Below, in pieces: positions 24,376-37,247 of a stretch of 64,000 nt of DNA. The stretch lies in assembly GCA_013396655.1 (NCBI GenBank), contig WBMV01006289.1, positions 3,580,342 to 3,644,341 of the forward strand, written 5' to 3'. The position numbers and the translations under genes were made by a program. This stretch comes from Campylorhamphus procurvoides (taxonomy: Eukaryota; Chordata; Aves; Passeriformes; Dendrocolaptidae). The notes beneath the pieces are model-generated. The model ran no database searches, had not been told where the DNA came from, and saw nothing but the letters and a program-made list of their open reading frames with translations. Every line of letters starts with the position of its first letter. Within the stretch, counting starts at the first letter, position 1.

Positions 24376-27300
24376 CAAATGTTATTATAAGATAAATTTT
24401 ATGAAGTAGCAAATACAACTTTAAACTTAAACCAAACTCATAAATGGCTAAATATAAAAATAAATGGAAATTAAAATTTTATTTTGCAAGTTAAACCAGC
24501 CTATATTCCCTGTTAGCCTCTGTGATATTTGCTTTCTTGGACTTATACAGACTTATAAATATACCCCATGAGTTTTACGGCTCTCTTACGGATCTTCATT
24601 ATATTGGTTCAGTGAATGCAAGTGTAAAAAGAACAGAAAATAAGCATAGGACAACAAATGAATTATTAGGATTTCCTCTAAAGTAGGGGCTTAATGTATG
24701 TAAGTACTCTGACATGGAAATAACCCCAGGTGTTAAAGGCATTTAGCTCAGGAGATGACAAGACCCAAAGCCTGACAGCTGATTGACTCACTCAATGTGC
24801 AGGCGGGGGTGATTTTGCTGTGGCCAATCAGGCCTTTTCCCAAGAAATATCAGGGAACCCTCAAGGTCTGGTCAGAGATTTTAACAATAGGCTTTAGAAA
24901 GCAAAGAGGTTTTCAGGGGTAGAGTTATGTAGTTTTTGGAGTATAAACTGTTTTAATTTCTAGATGTAGTGAAGAAGCCTGAATAGCTGGCGGAGTTACA
25001 TAAAGCTGATTGTTTGTTGACTGGTAAGTGAGATGAATTTGGGGTTTTAACCCAAACCCCACAAGTGTGTGTTCAGAGAATAAATCCTGCAACTATTACT
25101 ACTTCTGTTTTGGTAGTCTTAAGAGAAAGTTCCCTGGAATTGTGGTTTGGGATTGAGGCTGAAGTACAGAAAATAACAGTCAAGAAGGTTTTCATTACTA
25201 TTTGCCAACTAGGTGTGATTCTGTTTACACCTAAAAATTGCTTATGGTAAAGCAAAAGGAGTGGCTTTCTGTGGAGGAGCATGCTAGTGCATGGTCTGAA
25301 AGGTCACAAATGAGCTTCTGGAAGCATGACAAGTTATTCCTTGGTAGGACAGTGGAGTTTATGGAGAACACTGGACAAGGAGAGAAGTTGTTAACAGCAT
25401 TTTGCCTGTTAGAAATATGAGTACTCTACCTGCTTTCTGCAGACTGAGTTCTGGCTGGACTAGGCATGCAGATATGTGGCATCTTGGTCATTTTATGACA
25501 CTGCCTGCTGTGCAAACTCTGGAGCTCGTTTCTATTGAAAACTAAGTATAGCAACACTGTGAACAGAGATGCAAATAGAGTTAAGCAGTAAAAATGGAAA
25601 TGATAATTTTGGAGCGATACTTTCCTAGATTTTTAAGGCTCTTGCTGTAGTGTGTTGGAATACTACTGGTATACAGGAAGTATTTTTAATATATACTTGT
25701 TTTTCCTTGGTTGAAATGAAATATTCAACATAGTATGTTAATCTGTGTATGTGGGCAAAAGGAAGTAAACAGAAGGAGAACAAGGACAGGGTAAGGGGAG
25801 AAAAAGAATCTCTGAAGAAGCTGAGGAGCTTTTCAAAGAAAAAATAGTATGATCTACTCTGTGGCTAAACTGATTAGCTCTCTAATAATCACATCTCAGC
25901 TGATGAACCTTGTGATCTTCCTCTGCAAAGCTCTCTATGGTTGTTCTGTTTCATTCTTTAAGAAGATTAAGTGGGTAATCCTGAAGCTCCACAAAACCAC
26001 CTGTTGTTTGGGCGGCTGAATAATATGGCTTTTGAGGCAATCCTTTGACAGTTCAGCAGTAGGATTGTAAATAGGCTCACTTATTTGTGTACCTCCTGGT
26101 TCCAGTGTGTGTGCTGCATGGCGTGGTGTGCAGGTTTCTAGCAGCCTAAGTACCTGACCCTTAGGAAAACCAGACCTCTCTCCTGCTTTCTCTTCCCAAG
26201 GGACAGTTTCTGTCTGCAGCAGCCCTGCTTTTGTTGCTATGTTGGCATTTGCAGAGGATCTGTTTCTTTACTATCTGACTGTTTCAGAGTTTAAAGTGTA
26301 TCAAGTGTTGGTAAAATCATCCACTTCATCAGGGAGGGTCCCTTGCAGCACACTGAGAACAGAATTATTAATAAAAAAAAAAACACCCTAAAAAGATAAA
26401 TGCACTGGGAAGAGAAAGAGGTAAAACCAGGAAAGGTTGAGCTATAAAAACAGTCATGCCAGAACTGGGTCAAAATCCTTGTTCTACATAATCTACTGGG
26501 ATGCAATGGTAGCTGTTCAGGCTGGGTTGTTTTCCTGTAAGCCGCACTGTCTGACCATCCTACTCAAATGTCACTCACTACAAGCAAGATTCCTAAATTT
26601 AAACCCATAGCCTTCACTCCAGAGGAATGCAGGAATTATTTTTTTCTGAAGAGTTCAGAATTCTGTGATGATGGAATGTATTTGTAAGATTTAAGTTATA
26701 TATTCTGGATTTCTTGTTTTTCTGCTCTGCTAATGTTAAGAACACAGTCTAAAAATGCTTAGTTCTAAGCATCTTAATGATCTGATGGCAGTAGCCAGTA
26801 GGGTGGCTGTTTGTCTGCTTTGATTTAAAGACTTCCTTAAATGTATTGCTGACTTTGGCCTTCTCCACCACAGGTTAATACATTATGATTAAAAATGAAT
26901 AAGTTTAGTCATAACATCATCCACAAAACTGTCTTTGTCAATCCATTAAAATAAGATTGTTCTTATCAGTGTGTTTATTCTTTTCTATTTCCCCCCTAAT
27001 GAAGCCTGTGAGGGGAAGAAAAATAATTTTCAACTTACGAATCTTATAATAAGTGGTAGAAGTATTTTAGGCAAAAGTCTTAAGAATGTCTTAGTGGCTT
27101 TTCCCGTGAAAATATAGGACAGACATTGAAGTAGTTCTCTGTTGTCTTGCTTACACATCTGTCTTTCTGCCCTATGCAGAGTCCAGCAACCCTAAATCAG
27201 TGTGTAGCAGGCAGAGGGTTTTCCAGCATCTGGGGAATACATCCTGGGAGTAACAGTTGCATACTGCTCATGTCTTCTCTTTGAGCCATGATGACAGGTA

Positions 27301-29653
27301 GAGCTACTGCTATATGCAGTGGTTTGATTACAAACGCAAGATTTTGTGAGTACAAACACAAGATTTTTGTGAGCCATGGTGTTGAGAAAGTCATGCAACA
27401 ACTTGTCTGTGCTTTTCTGACTGTGGCAGTCTGATTGCTTTAAAAAAAAAAAGTAAAAGAATAAACATATGTCTGTTGTGTTTGATTAATCTATTCCTTC
27501 ACGTTCCCGGGCAAGGAATGAAGGGGTCACCAGACCTGAGCATAGATAAGTCGCTTCTGGTTGCTCTTCAATTTGATCTCTAGTAATCACGATTAATGTT
27601 GGTGCAGCTTAATTGAATGTTTTATATTGCAAAATGGATCTGTATGATTAGCACTTTTCATGCTTGAAATAGCTCAGTGGAAAAAGAATTATCTGAAAAA
27701 TGTTTTTGACAGGGTGTCTTAAGTGGCAGAGTGAGGGACTAAAACAAAAGATTGCTGTTGTGAGAATCAATTTGATCAGTGGTGCTAAGGGTAGATGGGA
27801 AATAGATTAATCATCTCATTCCTGACAGTGCAGGGCAGAGAGGGTTAATAACAGGAGTAGTCTTTCACAGTACTTTTCTGGCTGAGGAAGCTCAAAGAAA
27901 CACAATATGGGAATAGGAAACCATAGGAATATGGTTTGATGGACAGTTTATTCATCAGGGCGTTGATGGCTTCCTGCCATTCAGCTTGAAGACAGGTTGT
28001 TGAGTAGAGGATTAGTGTCTAATTAAAATTCCTTTGTGGTATGATTCCCCTATTAAGGCATGCAACCAACAGCTGAGACAGCAGGAGAGTTTAAAAATAC
28101 TGTTTTCCAGGACTTCAAGGTACCTTTTTTTCATGATCAATTTAGAAACATAATTCTGGGGTTTTGTCCTTAAATGTAGTTGCCTAGGTGTAGCTGCCCT
28201 GTGAAGTTTCAAGGCAGACAAATGCCTCTACTTCCTTTTTGGCTAATGGCTTTGTATTTTATAATGGCAGCTCACCAGGGGAGAGCTATGATAAAGTGAT
28301 GCTTCTCTCAAGACAGAAGTTAAACAAACCAGGGAATTTACTCTGTTTTTGGTTGGGGAAGTGGATTTGAGTTGATGGCATCTTTTCTTCCCTAGAATTA
28401 ATGCATAAACTTAAGAGTAGAAGGAACCTTAGCTGTTTGAAGGGTATAGGCCAGTACACAGGAATACAGCTATTTTGCATGTAACAATCGTGTGAACAGC
28501 AGCATTTGTGAAATGTTAATAAACATGGAAAACTCCCGCTCTAACAAGTCAGCGTGCTATAGCTCAGCTTTGTGGTTGTTCCCATTGTACTGACAGCAAT
28601 TTTCTGTCCTATAATCTCTATAAACCCAATATTCTCAATATTGCAGATGTCTCCTCTTGTGCTACTCAAAGAATTGGTTTCCCAGCCTTCTTATCTCCCA
28701 AAGGAAGTGTTAGACTAACTAGGCTGTCACAGGGATAGTAAAATCTCAAATGTGTTGTACGAAGAGGGCTTTTAAAGTCTAAATTAATACTGAGCAAGCA
28801 TGACTTTTTATATTTTATAAGTCTCTATTGTTCATCTTGTGCACTGTAGGACTGAGAACTCCTTTTCCTAGAAGAGAACTCTAAATTGTATCTTGTGTAA
28901 TTGCGCAATAGTTGAGTGTCATTATATTCCAAAGTACTGAGGTACAGGCACAACACCCTCACAGGAGATAGAGCTGTTGTTTACATAAAAAGTACTAAAG
29001 GAAAGTTGCCTTCGCCCCATAAGGGCTAACTATTCTTTAGTTGGCAATGGCCATATCTTTTTAATGCAATGAAATATGAAGACCCACAAGTGCAAAAGTG
29101 ATTGTAACTACATTTAATACAGGTATTTGCATATTCCAGATGATAAAAGGCTCAAAGGAGAATGATTTGAGATCAATATAAAAGGATCTTTCTATATTGT
29201 GGTCATTAATTCTGGATTTTACATATACTTGTAAGTCAAGCAATTTTTCTTTATGTCTAGGTATTTCTAGAAGCTGGTTGCAGCATCATTGAAGTGTTTA
29301 TTGGAAATCAGTGTTGTATGGCTTGAGACAGTGAGAAAAGTCTAAAAGTCAATTCTTACAGGAACAAGGCCTGGACAGATGTAGCAAATAAATTACTGAA
29401 TACTGTATTGCTTAATAATATCTATTCCTTAACAGGATAATTTCTGATTATTTTGTTGTAATACTTTTGAGGATAAAAGTTGACCACAAACTGCAATCCT
29501 TCTAGTTGTATAGAGGCTTTGAGACAAAGAACCAGATAGAGCACTGTCAGCGGCAGGCAGTGCTATGCATTGCCCTGCTATTGTGTCATCTTTTACCTAA
29601 AGAAGTTGCAAAAAACCTCCCTTACGGTGTAAGTGAGATAGAGAAGAACAAGT
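24376..29653. other. Unique non-coding sequence, about 5.3 kb
   Basis: No gene or repeat family recognised. Contents include a small inverted repeat at 25,041-25,060 ('ggggttt'/'aaacccc'), a purine-rich tract (about 25,758-25,808), 11-nt A runs near 26,373 and 27,441, and a near-palindrome at 26,755-26,772 ('atgcttag'-tt-'ctaagcat'). Positions 27,540-27,860 look like candidate regulatory DNA. Confidence 0.5.
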
Positions 29654-30515
29654 CACAGAATCACAGAATATGCAGACTTGGAAGGTACCCGCAAGGATTG
29701 AGTCCAGCTCCTGGGCCTTGTACAGTACCATCCCCAAGAGTTGCACCATGTGCCTGAAAGCTTTGTCCAAACACTTCTTGAATTCTATCAGGCTTGGTGC
29801 AGTGACCACTTCCCTGGAGAGCTTGTTCCAGCACCCAACCACCCTCTGTTCACCCTCTGGGTGAAGAACCTTTTTCTAATATCCAAGCGAAACTTCCCCT
29901 GATACAACTTCAGGCCATTCCCTCAGGTCCTGTCACCAGAGAAGAGATCAGTGTCTGCCCCTCCACTTCCCCTCATGAGTAAGTTGTAACTTCAATGAGT
30001 CTCCTCTTCTCCAGGCTGAATAAACCAAGTGCCCTCAGCTGCTCCTCATATGGTATCCCCTCAGGGTCCTTCACCATCTTTGTTGCCCTCCTTTGGCTGC
30101 CCTCTAATGGCATAATATCTTTCTTATATTGCAGTGCCCAAAACAGGACACAACATTCAAGATGAGGCTGCCTTGAATGTGCAGAGCAGGACAATCCCCT
30201 CCTTTGACTGGCTGGCAATGCTGATGCCCTCCTGCCTGCCAGGGAATTGCTGACTCATATTTAACTTGCTATCAACCACAATCCCTGGTTCTTTCCAGCA
30301 TCTCATTCCTCAGTCTGTATGTACGCCCCATCCCAGATGTAAAATCTGTCACTTTCTGTTGTTGAACTTCATATGGTTGGTGACTGCCCAGTCCCCAGAT
30401 TTGTTGAGGTCTCTCTGCAGGACCTCCCTGTCTCTGAGGGAGTCAACAGCTCCCCTGAGTTTTGTGTCATCTGCAAACTTGCTTAGTATCCCTTTCAGTA
30501 CTGTGTCCAAGTCAT
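29654..30515 (-). mobile_element. CR1 LINE, 5'-truncated, minus strand (about 860 bp)
   Basis: The 3' end lies at the left, with two copies of the 'cacagaat' octamer (29,654-29,669). The element reads leftward. Recognisable CR1 blocks on the plus strand include 'ccaacttcc'-type spacing, 'ggagagcttgttccagcacc', 'ttctccaggctgaataaacc' and 'gtcatctgcaaacttgctta', ending at 'actgtgtccaagtcat'. In the minus-strand frames the C-terminal end of CR1 reverse transcriptase can still be read in pieces ('[11 protein letters not shown]', 'CWNKLSREVV'), interrupted by stops and frame changes, so the copy is dead. This is the longest CR1 in the window. Confidence 0.95.
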
Positions 30516-33340
30516 AGGAAGGATCTGGAGTTATGACAGTAGCTAGAAGTACTTTAATTTACTATTTTCTTAATGGAAGATGGACTTCAGTCCCAAAGGT
30601 GGCAAACAAATCATTTGACTACCTTTGGGTAGAATGTGAATAATTCTGTCATGTGATTTATTGTGTGCCATTGAAAGCAATTTTGGTTTAAGCAGAAATC
30701 AGTAAATATGTAATTAAAAAGTTCTCAAGATGCATAGGTTAAAAATGTCACTTGGTTTGTAGCAGCTTCATTTGTTCATTCTGCATTTGAAGTTGTATGG
30801 CGGGGCACAATCACAAGTATAGAGCAGTGATTTATAGAACTGAAGCAGACACTAATGAGAAAAAGCTCTTAAAATAAAGACTTCTATTATATCATTTATG
30901 TAGCTATGCCCATAAAGGTCAAAAAAGAAAAGACTGAACAGATAGGTTTCTAGGCTTAAATGTGAAAGTGTCCAAGCTTGTACCCTTATGGATATAAGAA
31001 TTATAGAAGGAAAGAGCTGACAATAAATTTAGATGTGAGTTATGTCTTGCTAAGTGGCACTTCAGAACTGGTACTAATTCTAAAAACTAAAAGTCAGACT
31101 TGCCTTTTCCCTCACTACCTTAAGCAGTGAGGAGCTTGGTCTTCAACTAGTGTTTGGTTTGTCTTATATATGAACAAATACCCCTTGCATATGCTATATA
31201 GGCACTGTTCAGGGAGAAGCCTGTTATTTAATACAATACAGGCAACAAAATTTTTCATAAATTTCTCCAAAGTATTTTTGTGCTAATGAAGGTAATTCCC
31301 AGCTCTGATGAGTACAAGTTAGTACAGCCGTGTTGATATTACAAGAACAGGATTGACTTGCTCCTTTTGCAGTGGTGATACAGCCCACCATCGGAGTTGT
31401 AGCATCAGCTCTTGTTCCATTCTAGTAGTTGGGTGAAACAGTGGTGTGGTAACATGGGAAGGCACTGACAACCTGCAAACCAGCTCTGCACACAAGTAGG
31501 AAACAACTGTAGAGGGAATGCTTCTTCTGCTTATCCCAAGTTACAGGGATCTGCTGCCGTGCCTGTCTGCTGGGAGTGAGCTAGGTTTGAACTGTACCAG
31601 CTGCTACCTGCCATTAGCAGTTGTGCCTCTGTCAAAAAGTTCTGCTTAAACTTTTGACAGGTTTTGCTAATGACAAAAACATAAGGGAAGAAGGAACAAA
31701 TTTATAAATAACATTTCTAGTAGACAACTTCATCAGCAAGTGAAATCTTACAGGATAATCAGGTGATCTATTGTCTATAGACTTGTGTGTACAAACAGAT
31801 TCTCAGTTCTTGAATCTATTTACCAAGGCATGTAATGTTAGGTGTGTTTTGTTCTTGACTGACACATACTGACTCAGTAATACTATACTGTTACCAGACA
31901 ACTGATGCTAAGAGTATTGCACTCTATGCATTTAATATGGCTTCCATAAGTTATGCTGAAACATTGCAGTGCTATTCAAAGCATTAGCTCGGAGCAGGGC
32001 CAGCTTGGAGTCCCTCTCCAGGAGGGACTTGAATGATGGTAGGTAAGCATCTATTTATTACAGAAACTAAATAAGATTCTACCATACTTTTTTCAAAATT
32101 CTTCAAAAAACGAAACAAAAAAAAGAGCCATGTTCTAGGACTACTGGGACTCTTGAATGTGAATTTTCTTGGGGAAGGAAGGGGAGAGTCTTGTTTTCTT
32201 TTTTGGTTGCATTTAATAGCAGTATTGGGTAAGAGACTATGAAAGAATCTGTAGTGAACCTTTTTGTAAACCAGGAATAGGACAGACTAGTAAACCTAGA
32301 TCCTAACTGTGGCTTCATTACAGGAATCAGAGGAATTGCTAGAGCTGTAGGGTGGGTGACCTTCCACTTGAGGCAATGCTTCCTTTCACTAGAAACTGTA
32401 CAAAGATGAAGACTCATGGCCGAGTTACATATCCTGATGAGTATGGACTCACCACCTGGGAAAGACTGTGCCTGCCTCCCCCAGGTAAATTCTCAGATAT
32501 CACAGCTGAGGAGAGAAACAGCTAAGTCTTTTGCCCAGCCCACAAGCCTGAGCCAGACTGGAGACCAGTGTTGAGTGCTGTGTGGTGTAGCATGCTGAAT
32601 GACTGCCCATCAACTAGTAAAACCATTGCCTTGGTCAGGTGTTCAAAGATGCAGCCAGTCTTGCTTTGGTGCTGTATTTCTGAGGCAAGTAGTTAGGAAG
32701 GATAGTTAGAAACAGCCTTTCTGTGAGGAGCTATTGCATTTCCAAGTACAACCTCTAAATTTTCTGAACCTCAGGAGCTACATCAGCTGTGGGGGCTGTT
32801 TTGTGTAGCATAAAGCCTAGTGTAATTCCTTTATGTAGTACACTATGGGTGGGTTTTTATAAAGAATATGAGTAGAAACACTAATATTAATATACTAGTT
32901 AGTTCACATACCTGATGAATTGCCAGTTTTTCTAATTGTAAAGCAATTTATCTTTCTTTTTTAGAGCTCCTCATTCCTAAGCAATAGTGATCTTAGAGAA
33001 AGCTATCAGGAGACTTCTTTCTCTTCAGCTAATTAATTAAAAAAAAGCAGTATCTCCAGAATGGATGTTTTTTGCTTGGCTTTTGTTAGATTAATAATTT
33101 AGTAAATATAGTTGAGTGTGTTTAATACAATTTTCTCCTCTATAACTTTAAAATGTTCTCATATGTAAAAGAAAAAATAACTTTTATTTGTGCTTTCATG
33201 AAGAGAATCCCATTTTCCCCCACTTCAGGGTGATCTAATGCTTCAGGAAACTGGGGGAGGCAGGCAAGGGAAAGGCTTGAGCAGCCAGGTTGTTAAAGCG
33301 GTGCTGTCAGGTTTAAATGACCAATGCAAATTAATTGCTC
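30516..33340. other. Unique non-coding sequence
   Basis: No recognisable gene or repeat family. A bulged inverted repeat at 31,631-31,658 (10 paired bases, one unpaired A) is the only structure I noted. Confidence 0.5.
31631..31658. repeat. Inverted repeat with one bulge
   Basis: 'gtcaaaaagtt' (31,631-31,641) pairs with 'aacttttgac' (31,649-31,658), leaving one unpaired A in the left arm and a 7-nt loop. Confidence 0.75.
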
Positions 33341-36300
33341 TTGATAGCTTAAATCTTTGTAAGTATTGTGTGTATCACCATGAACTTTACTTGAAGAAAA
33401 CTTGGCAATAGTGCTGTGGAAAAACAGGCTAGGTAGGTCTGGAAGTACCAGTGAGGCTTGGGGACAGCTGGGGAAGCAGTCTGCTCTTGCTTTGCCTGTC
33501 TGCACATGGCCGCAGCAGAACTGCGTTGTTGAATAGCCGGGAATCTACTCCTTTGCTGTTCTTTGCACTGTGTGGAGTTGGGGTGATTCCTGGTACTAGT
33601 GCACTGGCAGCTAGACACATCTGTAGCAGTTACTGGATTTTCTTGACCTGCTGCCTTTTCCTTCTTCCCAAATGGTGCTCCTTCACTGTGCTGAGACCAT
33701 GATCTGCATAAAAGAGGAAGAGTCCCCAGTTGCTCCAGTCTCTGGCACAGAGGCTGTGAAGAATTGATATGTCCTCTTGTGGCTGTCAGCAGGTGACCCT
33801 CCCTTACATGCCTCATGGGTTCCAGAGCAAGTTGTGTCATAGGAAGGAAGGATATGGCCATCCATGCGCCAGCAGCTGGGCTGAATCAAACATTACATTA
33901 AACAGGGTTACTGCTTTCTGCTGGAAATAGAAACAAGAAGTAAGCAAGAGAATAACATGGTCACTACTTTTACCATTAGCAGCAGTTAGCAGTGGAGGAT
34001 ACAATCTCCTTTTCCTTGGAGGCTGTCCAGCACATGATGTGCTACTGTGGGCTACATGCTCAGCAGCCAAAAATTGTCATTTGTGAAACAGATATTAAGT
34101 TGTTTTTTTCCTAACTTTCCAGAAGCTCTATTGGAAACTAGATTAGGAATTACACTGCCTGGTATGTAAATTATATGTTAACTAGTTCAAATGTTTAATC
34201 CAAACAAAATTAAAACTGTCATCTTTTCACAGCAGAGCATAATATTCAGGTAAAAATAATTTATGATAGTAATTATGGTATAAAACAACTTGTCAGCAGC
34301 TAGTTGTTTAAACTCCTTCTTCCCCACTCTAGACTTAGCAAACCCATAGGGAAATCACTGTAAGACATACTCCTTCTGCCTGCTGTATTCATCAGAAATA
34401 GGATGCTGTATGTGAACACTTAACTGTGTAATGAAAAAAGGGTCTCATATGCAATGATCTGAAGTATGAAGAGGTCAACCAGTTTTTCGAAACTAAGCTT
34501 AATCTTTACTGGCAACATCTAATATTAATTACTAATGCTCACACCTTTCACTATTAAAATCTGAATATTTATGCACATAATTGAGACATCTAATGGCTCA
34601 GCAGCTTTAATTTTTTTCACTGTGTGCATTTCATTTTGTTTAACCATGAGAAAACTGTACTTCTATTTATTACAGGCAAAATTGATTCAGAATAAATCCT
34701 GACAGTTTGAGTTACTTCTGAGCTTTTGTATTTAATGGAAACACAGTATGAAATCCCTTTCTATGCTCCCTGTGTGGGAAGGGAGGATTTGACAGTAGGA
34801 GTGCAGATATCACCACTAATAGAAGTGACCGTATGGCAGGGTGGGACAGACACATGTTGCTTAGCTCTTTTTGCATCAGTACCCTTCACCAGCAGGGAAA
34901 TACCGGCACCCTCACAGCACATTGTTATTTAAGTGCAGTTCTGATCTCGCTGCCTTACCACAGATAAACTAAGAGTGGCTCCATCAGGCAATATCAGCTG
35001 TTGTGATAAGTGTGCAAGATTGCTGCCTTTACACCAGGGCTTTTTGCAGAGAAGATGTAGTCAATAAAAGGTTAGATGTCCCTTCCCCAACCATCTCTTG
35101 ATATCTCCAGGCAAGCTAAAGCCTGTATGGTAGATGCAGATGCTGCATTCAGGAAACAAGTATTATTTGGTTGAGCTCTTCCTCATTGCCACAATAACCT
35201 CACAGAGCAGCCCCTGATATCTGCTGCATACTGGAGTTTAGCTGAAATACTCAGTGTGGTGCGACAAGCATAGATGCCAACTGGATAATGTATTTACTGC
35301 TACAAAACTGGAAAGTGATCACCAACTCATTTCACCCTGGCTACTGGACTGACATCAACTGAATAGAATAGCATAAACTTGGTTTGGGATTTAAGAATGA
35401 AAAAAAAAATCCATTTTGTAACCACTGAGAAACAAAGCATAAATGAAATGCAGGCTGCTGAAGGAGGCTAGTGGAAGACAGTGCAAGACCCCAAGGGAAT
35501 TCCTTACAGGAGAACAGTTGTTGCAGCAGAGTTCAGAAGTGGTAGGGAGATGCTCAGGAGCAAGAAGAGAGCAGAAAGAGTAGCTCAACAGTCCTTGATA
35601 AACTGTGACTATTAAATATGTATTTCTGCCATTGCTTGCTTGTCTACCTTGTTTTTTCACTTTGACTCAGCATAAATAGTAGCTTAATAACTACTTTCAT
35701 ATTGGTGGGCCCCTGGCACAGGAGTACTATGAGGCTGGGTAAGTTGGAGAAATTCTGGACTCCTGGATGCAGAGGTGGCTCTGACCTCAGGTGATGAAGC
35801 TTGGTTCCTGCCCCTCTGTAACTACTCACTCCTGCTTTCATTGCCAAGGGAAAGATTTCTCCTCATCACTTCTCAGACACTTTTCTGTCTTTAAGATTGT
35901 TTTGTAAATCATGGGTGTTGTAAAAATATATCTAAGCTGTCTAGAGCTCAGGCTCTTGTGCAAGGAGATTGCTTGACAAGGGGAGAAATCCTTCATAGTT
36001 CTTACCCTTCACTAATATAAGATAGTGAGCAGGAAATGGTCTGATAGTTAAAGCAGATGGTTTCTCAGTAAAAGCCTTCTGTGGCTTGTATTGTGTGGTT
36101 TTGGTTTTTTTTTAGTAAGACAAACCAGCTTTCCTGATATGACAACTTCATTGTTGTGCCTTGTGGAAACATGCTGCCACTAATTTTACCTTATGAGAGC
36201 ACACTGATAAAGCAAAATAGTCAAGGTTGCTATGATTTGAGAGACATGCTTTTTTTTTTGTGTCATAAATAGTTGCCAATAGAGGGAAGCAATTTGAAAA

Positions 36301-37013
36301 ACTCTACAGAGAATAATAACATTAAAATAAAGATAGACATGTTCCTGCTTCTCCTGATTTTTACATATGCACGCCATGAGCCAATCCAATTGCTAAAAGA
36401 ATGCTCCCCAAAAGGGCTGTTCTGCATCTATGTGATTTGTAAATGACAACAGTAAGGGGCAAAATAATAGACAAACTTATTCCAGAAGACTGCACTAACA
36501 GGTTTTAGAGTCTGAGAATAGGCTGCATGTAAATGAATACAGAGCATTAATGTTAGTAAAGGACAGAGATTGCTGCTAGCAAGGCTGTGGAGGAGTGGGC
36601 TGACCTGCTGGAGAGTTGGGGGCCCAAGGAGGTGGTAACATATCTGACCTTGGTTTGTGCAGAGCAAGGGAAAGAGGGATGCTTTACCTTTTCTTTGAGG
36701 GTGGTATAAAGCAGGGGCATACTGATTCACAGTGTCTTCTTTAACTAGTGCATTGTAACTTTGTGTAAATTAAAGATGAAAATATGATAATTGGTTTCTT
36801 CTAGGCTATATTGACTTCCCTTAAATATATCCAAAGGTTTCAGATTAGACCCTGAGTGTACATTGAGGTCTGTCTTCTTACAGTGCCAAATAGTGTCTGT
36901 GTTTGCTGGGGAGGAGTCCCAGTAGTACCTGATTAGATTCACACTTGTGCTTAGAATTATTCTTTTTGGAGCGATTTGAGTTCTCGGAAGGTCAAAGTAC
37001 AGGAATTAAAACT

Positions 37014-37033
37014 AATAACCATTCATGGTTATT
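37014..37033. repeat. Near-perfect 20-bp palindrome
   Basis: 'aataaccat' (37,014-37,022) and 'atggttatt' (37,025-37,033) are exact reverse complements separated by only 2 nt. Confidence 0.9.
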
Positions 37034-37194
37034 CAGACACAATCTCTGGAAATGGATTTGTTAATTCTCTGCCTTCACCATGTTAATTTTTTTTGATGGA
37101 ATAAGAATTCTGAAATTGTGTCCATCATTCATATTTAAGCTCTACGAGACTGAACTCATTGATTTTAATTGCATATGTTTGTATGGTCTCTTAT

Positions 37195-37247
37195 TTTGGG
37201 TAGAAATAGAACCTTGGGTAGGTTTCTACCTTTGGGTAGAAATAGAA
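37195..37247. repeat. Direct repeat with internal hairpin
   Basis: The 17-bp string 'tttgggtagaaatagaa' occurs at 37,195-37,211 and again at 37,231-37,247, a 36-bp period. A partial third copy ('ttgggtagg') lies between them. 'tttctacc' (37,223-37,230) and 'ggtagaaa' (37,235-37,242) also form an 8-bp stem with a 4-nt loop. Confidence 0.9.

Noticed and set aside
28409..28465. 'gagtagaaggaaccttag', a possible decayed minus-strand CR1 tail
   Set aside because: Only scattered matches to the CR1 'ggttggaagggacctt' block and no octamer; within chance.
29506..29864. Open frames around the start of the 29.65-kb CR1
   Set aside because: They run through CR1 3'-end sequence and are by-products of it.
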